From contig OX328108.1 in NCBI GenBank assembly GCA_946811185.2, forward strand, positions 17,679,239 through 17,743,238: a stretch of DNA of 64,000 nucleotides, written 5' to 3'. Origin of the DNA: Hippopus hippopus. Lineage: Eukaryota > Mollusca > Bivalvia > Cardiida > Cardiidae. The position numbers and the translations under genes were made by a program. Shown here in pieces: positions 57,385 through 64,000 of this stretch (its first letter is position 1; each line of letters opens with the position of its first letter). The notes under the pieces are model-generated. The model searched no databases and was not told the origin of the DNA. It worked only from the letters and a program-made list of their open reading frames with translations.

Positions 57385-59878
57385 TATTACCAGTTACTTG
57401 TACATTTTGAATCAATATTTCGCAAAAATTGTCCCATTTGCAGATCAAGTAGCTGGCTCCTTTAATAACCGGAAATAATTTAATTTTGAGTTTTCTGGCA
57501 CCTTTCTAGTCTTATTTATTCAAAACAAGCATTTAATTTGAAAAATCGCTCTTAGGCTTCAAAAATATCCGCATTTTCATAACGAGTAGCTGGCCCCTTA
57601 AAATGATGAGAATAGATTGATTTTGATATCTTTAATTTCCCCTAAATATCCTCAGTATAATTCGTTGAAATATTTTGAAATATCTCTCTAAATCTAGTCA
57701 GCTACTTGTACATTTTAAATAATGATTTCAAACAAGTGCAGAGTTGTCCCATTTCTAGATCAAATAGCTGGCCCCTTTAATAACCGGAAATGATTCAATT
57801 TTGAGGTTTCTCATGCATTTATAGCCTCTGTTATTCAAAACAAACATTTAATTTCAAAAATCGCACTTAGGCTCGCCATCTACTTGTACTTGTTGATTTC
57901 ACTCTAAGTAAAATTGAAAAATATTCCCATTTTTCCGTTGAGTAGCTGGGCCCTGTAAATGATAAGAATGGATTGATTTTGATATCTTTAATTTTCCAAA
58001 ATTATCCTCAATATGATTCGTTGAAATATTTTGAAAAATCCCTCTAAATCCAGCCAGCTACTTGTACATTTGAAATCATTACTTCGAAACAGCAAAGTTG
58101 TCCCGTTTTTAAATCAAGTAGCTAGCCCCTTTAAAGATCGGAAATGATTCGATTTTGAGTTTTCTCATATATTCATAGTATCTGTTATTCAAAACAAGCA
58201 TTTAATTTCAAAATTCGCTCTTAGGCTCGCCAGCTACCTGTGCCTTTTGATTTCACTCTAAGTAAAATTGAAAAATATCTGCATTTTCATGACGAGTAGC
58301 TTGCCCTTTAAATGGATAAGAATGGATTGATTTTTATATTTTTAATTTTTCCTAAGTGTCTTGAACGTGATTTGTTGAAATATTTTGAAAAATCTCTATT
58401 AAACACGCTAGTTACTTGTACATTTGAAATCATTACTTCGAAAAACAGTAAATTTGTACAGTTTTCAAATCAAGTAGCTGGCCCCTTTAATAACCGGAAA
58501 TGATTCCATTTTGAGTTTTCTCATACATTCATAGTATCTGTTATTCAAAACAAGCATTTAATTTCAAAATTCACTCTTAGGCTCGCCAGCTACTTGTAGC
58601 TTTTGATTTCACTCTAAGTAAAATTGAAAAATATCCGCATTTTCCTGACGAGTAGCTGGGCCTTTTAAATGATAAGAATGGATTGATTTTGATACCTTTA
58701 ATTTCCCTAAATATCCTCAATATGATTCATTTAAATTTTTTGAAAAATCTCTCTAAATCCAGCCAGCTACTTGTACATTTGAAATCATGATTTTAAAAAA
58801 CAGTAAAGTTGTCCCGTTTTCAAATCAAGTAGCTAATGATTCAATTTTGAGTTTTCTCATATATTCATAGTCTCTATTATTCAAAACAAGAATTTAATTT
58901 CAAAATTCACTCTTAGGCTCTCCAGCTACTTGTACCTTTTGATTTTACACTAAGTATAATTGAAAAAATATCTGCATTTGTCTGACAAGTAGCTGCCCCC
59001 TTTAATTAATAAAAATGGATTGGTTTTGATATCTTTAATTTCTCCTAAGTATCCTCAATATGACTCGTTGAAATATTTTGAAAAATCTCTCTAAATCTAG
59101 CCAGCTACTTATACATTTGAAATCATCATTTCGCAAAAGTGCAAAATTGTCCCGTTTTCATATCAAGTAGCTGGCCCCTTTAAAAACTGGAAATGCTTCA
59201 ATTTTGAATTTCTGACGCATTTATAGTCTACTTCATTCAAAACAAGCACTTAATTACAAAAACAGCTCTTAGACTCGCCAGCTACTTGTACCTTTGAATT
59301 CCTTTCTAAGTGAAATTGAAAAACGTCCCAATTTTCATTATGAGTAGCTGGTTTCTTTGATAATTAAAAATGAATTGAAAATGATATTTTCAATTTCTCC
59401 GTAGTACAGTGAATGTGATGCTTTGAAATGTTTTGAAATGTCTGTCTTAATTTCGTCAGCTACTGGTACATTTTGAACCCCTAATTAAAAACAAATGTGA
59501 AAAAAATTCCTATTGACAGATCTCGTAGCTTGACCCTTTAATACAGGAAATTATTTGATTTTGATTTTTCTGATGCATTTATATAGTATTCTGGATGGAA
59601 GAAAAACATTTCGTTCAAGGTGTCAACATTTGGTTCGCCAGCTACTTGTACCTTTAGGAAACTAATAAAAACCTCCATTTCAATTACCTATACATTGGTC
59701 GCTGGGTACGAATTGCCAGATTTTCCTTTACAAGTGACTGCTTACTAGAAGGTGGCTACCAGTAGCTGGCTACAAATAACCAATTTTACCAGCTCAAGTA
59801 GCTGGCAACTAGTAGCTGGCTACTAGAGCTAACTTTACCTGAACAAGTAGCTGGCTACTAGTAGCTAACTTTACCTAT
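57385..59878 (-). repeat. Right arm of the foldback-like element (about 12 monomers plus end)
   Basis: Monomers read AAATCAAGTAGCTGGCCCC and ACGAGTAGCTGGGCCC in alternation with ~176-bp spacing. The outer ~470 bp (59410-59878) matches 53742-54200 in reverse, including CCTATACATTGGTCGCTGGG and the terminal minisatellite. One unit near 58830 lacks ~25 bp. Confidence 0.9.
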
Positions 59879-59892
59879 TTGATATCCACTTT

Positions 59893-60180
59893 GAATGTGC
59901 CTAGCATGTTAGTTGGCTTGGAATGCAGGGTTGTGACGTTGAATCCCAGCTCAGCAAAACTCGTGTCGAGGATTGACATTGGTCATTGCGACAACATTCA
60001 TTTTTCTCTCACAACTGAGCATTGTTTCTACGATTTGTATATAGGACAGCAATCAGCATATTACAAAGTATTTTCACAAAGTACTGGAAAAGAGATGCAG
60101 ATGCACTAGCTGGCAGCCTTGAGATGACTGGAATCATGTTGAGAATGGTGCTCAACACTATACATGCACTGATATTGGAT
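59893..60180 (+). mobile_element. Degenerate tRNA-derived SINE
   Basis: GCCTAGCATGTTAGTTGGCTTGG, GTTGAATCCCAGCTCAGC (B-box-like), ACAACTGAGCATTGTTTCTACG, AAGTACTGGAAAAGAGATGC and TGGTGCTCAACACTATACATGC follow the order of the SINE at 6552 with many changes. It begins 15 bp beyond the foldback-like element. Confidence 0.72.
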
Positions 60181-60199
60181 AGGAATTCATACACTGACA

Positions 60200-60680
60200 A
60201 TATGTGAAATATTCTGACACATATCAGCCTTACTTTGGAATATTTTGGCGTTTTGCTATTGCCTGCAAAAAACTTTTTTATTAATGTAAGGTGTGTGCAG
60301 GGAGATTTGCTCACACTTATATGCAGCTGAGTTATTCCGATCCTAAAAACATTAAAAATTGTGTTTGACATGGAATGGTGCGGATTTTCTAGTGCGCTGC
60401 TAACTTATAAACCTCACCGGACCAATAGAAAATAAAATCGTATTTCATATTGCACTGAACATCCAGAAAAACGTTGCCATAACAACAGTAAAAAAAATAA
60501 GCATCTAGTATGGCCAGATTTTATGGAAGGGTGAAGTTTGACCGTCATTTCTTTGATATCAACTTCTTAGACAAAATTGTGCACACAACGTACTTTGAAA
60601 ATGCTGGCAAATCGTGTAAACTTAACACCCTTTCTTCCCCGATCTCCTCTACTAGTATAATTTAATTTTTACTCTGAATT
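60200..60680. other. Nothing recognised
   Basis: No motif in the short frames present, including one of 120 codons on the minus strand that overlaps the SINE. Confidence 0.45.
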
Positions 60681-60681
60681 C

Positions 60682-60900
60682 TTCACCACACAATCCTGAA
60701 TTTTAACTACCCTGGAGAAGAAGTCTTTTGAAATCACTGGGAGGGAAAAAAATGATATAGACTAGTAACCAGCATTTCCTTCTTGTCCCCAAATGTCAAA
60801 GACAAATGTACATTTGCTACATGTAAGTTTTCGTTTGCATCATGTGCTTTCAATTTGGACAAGTACACATTTTTGTACGTTTGTAAAGATTTAAAGGGTA
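60682..60900 (+). mobile_element. Diverged TTAA-type MITE
   Basis: TTCTTCACCACACAATCCTG, ACTACCCTGGAGAAGAAGTC, a weakened stem around ACTAGTAACCAGCATTTCC, TTTCAATTTGGACAAGTACAC and TTTGTAAAGATTTAA. Confidence 0.7.
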
Positions 60901-61119
60901 TTTTTAACCAAAACCCTCGCGGAAGAACCAGGGTGTTTGATTTTATCCATTCGGTCCTGCGAGATTCATTAATCTTATTCCGTAATGAATTAAGTACATG
61001 TATGAGCAGATATATCAATGTGTAAAAACTTACATTTTGTATAATAGTGATCGTTAGTAGGAAAAAAATAAGCCTAAGGCCTGACAGGTCTAAGAGTAGC
61101 TCATGAAATATTTCTCCGT

Positions 61120-61460
61120 GACGATATATGTCTGCGCTGTCAGTATGACTTAAACCAGCATTTTCTTCTCTTTTCCACAATGTTTCCACCTTATAAAAAC
61201 AAGTTTTATGTTTTGAGTAAGATTCAAAATGTCGTCTGCAATTTTTTTTTAATTTGGACAAGTCGTTAATTTTGTCGTTTGGTAAAGAGTTAAAGAAAAA
61301 TAGACATCAATTGTAATTGTCGAAGAGTGTGTGACAGGGTAGATAACCATTGTAGTACGAAGAGAAAATGCTGGTTTCCAGCATTCCCTCCTTTTCCTAC
61401 AATGTTTTGGAAACCCCTGTTCTTCACGGCACTTAAAACTCGGGATATGTTATAGAAGGT
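61120..61460. mobile_element. Two further MITE remnants, right half then reverse copy
   Basis: 61150-61292 is a right half (CCAGCATTTTCTTCTCTTTT, GTCGTCTGCAATTTTTTTTT, GTTTGGTAAAGAGTTAA). 61310-61462 is a core with hairpin AGAAAATGCTGGTTTCCAGCATTCCCTCC and ACGGCACTTAAAACTCGGGA, reverse orientation. Confidence 0.75.
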
Positions 61461-61462
61461 TT

Positions 61463-61735
61463 AAGTATTTTGAATTTATAACCAATTAAATAAATGCCCA
61501 TTGAATAGTTCACTTGACAATGACGGCTACTTATAATCTGTTGTCTTTTTAGTATGAAAAATTCTCACGTAGATACATACATGTAATATGATTTTGTACA
61601 TGAGTGAAATAGTGCTTAATTTCGGTTAATTCTTGAATCATCTGCTAAACTGAAAATACCCGTCTGAACGCGGCAGAGTCATTGCGTCGTTTTTATTGAG
61701 TAATCAGACTGATGTGGTCCGCCAGGGATCGCCGT
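61463..61735. other. Nothing recognised
   Basis: AT-rich; leads into the microsatellite. Confidence 0.4.
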
Positions 61736-61744
61736 GTTTAACAG

Positions 61745-62940
61745 CGGTCCGTAGGTAGTTGGGGTAGGTAGAGTAGGTAGGGTAGGTAGAGTTGTTATGT
61801 AGAGTAGGTCAGGTAGATTTAGTAATAAAGTAGATAGTTAGGGTAATTAGGTAGGTAAGTAGAGAAGATGGGTAGTTAGGTACGTAGGTAGATAGAGAAG
61901 TAAGGGTTGTGAGGTAGGTAGAGTAAAAAGAGTAGGTAGATAGGTAGGTAGGAAGATAAAGAAGAAAGAGTAGGTAGGTAGTAGGTATGTAGGTAGGTAA
62001 GGCAGGTAGGTAGGTAGGTAGGTAGGGAGTTAAGGCAGGTAGGCAGGTACATGTAGGTAGGTAGGTAGGTAGGTAGGTAGGTAAGGCAGGTAGGTAGATA
62101 GGTAGGTAAAGCAGGAATGTAGGAAAGTAAGGCAGGAATGTAGGAAATGAGGTAGTTAGGAAGGTAGGTAGGATAGAGAAGAAAGAGTAGTCAGGTATGT
62201 AGGTAGAGAGGGTAGGTAGGGTTGTTAAGTATTTTTCTAGGCAAAAAAGAAGAGTTGATAAAGTAGTAAAGTAGGTAGAGAAGAAAGGTAGGTAGGTAGG
62301 TAGGTAAAGTAGATAGAGTATTTATGTACCTAGGTAGAGTAGATAGAGTAGTCAGGTAGGCATGGAAGATACCTAGGTAGGTAGGTAGAGCAGTTTGGCA
62401 GGAAGGTTAGGTAGGAAGAGTAGGTAGGATAGTAAGTTAATTAGGTAGAGTAGGTAGGGTAGTAGAGTGCGTAGGTAGAGTAGATAGATTAGTAGGGTAG
62501 GTAGGTAGCTGGGTAGGATATTAAGGTTGGTAGGTAGGGTAGTAAGGTAGGTAGGTAGGTAGGTTGAGTAGTAAGGTAGGTAGGTAGGATAGTAGGGTGA
62601 GTAGGTAGAGTAGATAGATTTATAAGGTAGGTAGGATAGTAAGGTAGGAAGGTAGGTAGGTAGGGTACTAAGGAAGGTAGAAAGGTAGGTAGAGTCGTAA
62701 GGTAGGTATGAAAAGTAGATAGAGTAGTAAGGTATGTAGATAGAGTAGATAAACTAGTTAAGTATGTAGGTAGAATAGATTGGTAGGGTAGTTAGGTAAG
62801 AAGGTAGCGTAGTTAGGCAGGTAGGCAGGGAATATGAGGTAGTTAGGAAGGTAGGTAGGATACAGAAGAAAGAGTTGTTAGGTATTTAGGTAGAGAAGTT
62901 AGGTAGGGTTGTTAAGTAAGTTTCTAGGTAATAAAATATA
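61745..62940 (+). repeat. ~1.2-kb (GTAG)n-type microsatellite/minisatellite
   Basis: GGTAGGTAGGTAG tracts alternate with AGAGTAG, AAGGCAG and AAGAAAGAGTAG variants. Purine-rich on the plus strand with almost no C. A longer unit with AGGAAGGTAGGTAGGATA...AGAAGAAAGAGT recurs at ~62156-62190 and ~62836-62875, about 680 bp apart, so a larger block was duplicated. Confidence 0.92.
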
Positions 62941-62984
62941 GTCGATGAAGTAGTTAAGTAGAGCAAAACTATAAGACTCGTTCG

Positions 62985-63130
62985 TACTGAGGACGATAAA
63001 ACAAGAAAGAGTAATTAAGGCCCAAGAGATGGGAGCTATGAGGGTAGAAAACCAGTAATTTTTTTTTCCTTTTCCATACAATGTATTTGAGTGCTTTTTC
63101 TTCAGGGTTTGGCAGTAAATAACGGGACCG
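62985..63130 (-). mobile_element. MITE remnant
   Basis: GAGGGTAGAAAACCAGTAATTTTTTTTTCCTTTTCC and ATACAATGTATTTGAGTGC resemble a decayed hairpin core followed by GGTTTGGCAGTAAATAACGGG. Confidence 0.45.
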
Positions 63131-63490
63131 CGTAATTTCAGCATAAACAAAATTCACACTGTACTTACACAGAAGAATCCTGGCGCAGACTGTACACACA
63201 ACTACACACTACAACTATGGAGGCTTAAGCCGGAGCGTAAAAGCGCTCTTCTGGTATTAGGGTATGACTTGTGAGCCCAGGTGGCGCTACAATGGCGCGC
63301 AAATTTAAAAATCCGCCTTGAGAAACTGAATGATTTTTTTTTTTTTTAAAGATTTGGACGATCTTCAATCAACATTTTTCAGAATTTTCAGACATATATC
63401 TCGTCTTTATTTACAAATTAATAACAATTGATGTTTTTTAACAGTACTGCACTCCTTCACAAGGAACTAAGATTCAAACCTTGATCCTTA
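63131..63490. other. Nothing recognised
   Basis: No gene seen. A less AT-rich part at 63215-63310 has no long frame. Confidence 0.4.
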
Positions 63491-63579
63491 ACTTTGACAC
63501 TTTAGTTACCAGGCAACAAAATTTTAAGTTTTGTCTGAATCAAGCATATTTACAAATGTCAAATATAGCTCAAAGTCTT

Positions 63580-64000
63580 GAATTTCACCTTGAAATAGTA
63601 GAAATAGTATAAAATACTGTGGTAAAATGAGAAAATGTTGCTGCCCACCAGGATGTTCTCTTCTTCCAATACTTTTATTAATAGCCTCTCTCCTCTCCAA
63701 CCTGCCACTTGGCCCATGAAAGCACAAGTTTTGTGAACGGTGAACAGTGGAAGGTGAGATATGACCAATGAGTCAAGATAGTTTCCCAAAAATTAAAAAA
63801 ATTAAGTTTGCTTGTAAATGCTTTACTGCACGACACAATTTTAAAAATGTTTAAGTTCAAAGCATTTGCATGCTCAAAAGATTTAAGGTGCCAGAAATTG
63901 ACAAGAAAGGATTGTACGAAAAGGAGAAAGTACTAGTTACCAGCATTTTCTTCCTTTTTGAAATTGATTTCAAAAGGTTCTTTGTTGAGGGTCGGTAAAA
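63580..64000 (-). mobile_element. Two MITE remnants at the window edge
   Basis: 63600-63665 has a weak stem (GTGGTAAAATGAGAAAATG ... GATGTTCTCTTCTTCC). 63830-64000 has AAGTTCAAAGCATTTGCATGC, stem AAAAGGAGAAAGTACTAGTTACCAGCATTTTCTTCC-type and GAGGGTCGGTAAAA, cut by the end of the window. Confidence 0.6.

Larger units (their letters stand above)
53742..59878. mobile_element. Complete foldback-like element with two long satellite arms (6137 bp)
   Basis: Left end ATAGGTAAAGTTAGCTACTA (53742); right end TAGTAGCTAACTTTACCTAT (to 59878), exact inverses. The left arm (53742-56530) has terminal minisatellite, unique outer part, then A/B monomers reading GGCCAGCTACT; the right arm (57385-59878) has the same blocks in reverse order and orientation. 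Between them lies ~850 bp of other sequence holding a TTAA-type MITE. No transposase is present. Long inverted arms made of tandem repeats are the hallmark of foldback-type elements (Drosophila FB, Galileo). Flanks TTGGTTTAG and TTGATATCC give no clear target duplication. Confidence 0.9.

Noticed and set aside
53742..59878. A perfect target-site duplication (e.g. TTTAGAT/ATTTGAT)
   Set aside because: The flanks share only scattered bases; the exact element boundary (ATAGG, TAGG or AGG) is also uncertain.
60734..61261. 175-codon minus-strand frame
   Set aside because: It starts and ends inside two MITE remnants and has no recognisable motif.

Overview
The window is nuclear DNA of an animal, most likely a bivalve mollusc and probably a heterodont clam-like one. 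There are no bacterial operons. The sequence is AT-rich, one interrupted gene is visible, and nearly everything else is repeats of kinds known from bivalve genomes: a tRNA-derived SINE with a GGCGTTAAACACCA-like 3' end, pearl-like elements with a tandem core and an ACGG/ACTG microsatellite, palindromic elements with a GCGCAG/CTGCGC hairpin, LINEs and a Penelope-like fragment. The species assignment is inference.

Host gene. On the minus strand, 52402 to 36182, six exons can be joined by GT/AG introns whose phases agree at every junction (0,1,1,1,2). They total 1143 nt, an unbroken 380-residue secreted protein: signal peptide, PAN/apple-like Cys-rich domain, short Cys-rich linker, sushi/CCP-like module, Thr/Pro-rich stalk, EGF-like Cys cluster and an unrecognised C-terminal domain. 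Its introns are packed with mobile DNA.

Region by region. 285-1800: minisatellites. 4990-7535: TTAA-bounded palindromic MITEs, one holding a SINE with a 13-bp target duplication. 7536-11056: a tandem array of ~176-bp monomers in one orientation. 11057-16607: mixed small repeats, no gene seen. 16608-34335: the same array in the opposite orientation, interrupted by a complete 6.1-kb I/Nimb-like LINE (18521-24642) and two pearl-like elements (27161-29117, 30823-32664) that arose by local duplication of a ~3.6-kb block. About 34392-35015: a decayed Penelope-like reverse transcriptase. 36182-52402: the gene, with a 617-bp CpG-rich element, a 4137-bp terminal-inverted-repeat element and many MITEs in its introns. 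53742-59878: the array again, now as a complete inverted pair of ~2.5-2.8-kb arms. 59893-64000: SINE remnant, MITE remnants and a ~1.2-kb GTAG-type microsatellite.

Most notable: (1) a foldback-like element whose long arms are built of a dimeric satellite (monomer ~176 bp, each carrying an internal inverted repeat), present once complete and twice as lone arms; (2) a 4137-bp element with ~30-bp inverted ends starting CACGGT and a 5-bp duplication (ATACA), inserted in a LINE 3' end so precisely that the empty site can be read from the LINE copy elsewhere in the window; (3) the six-exon gene, which open-frame listing alone would miss.
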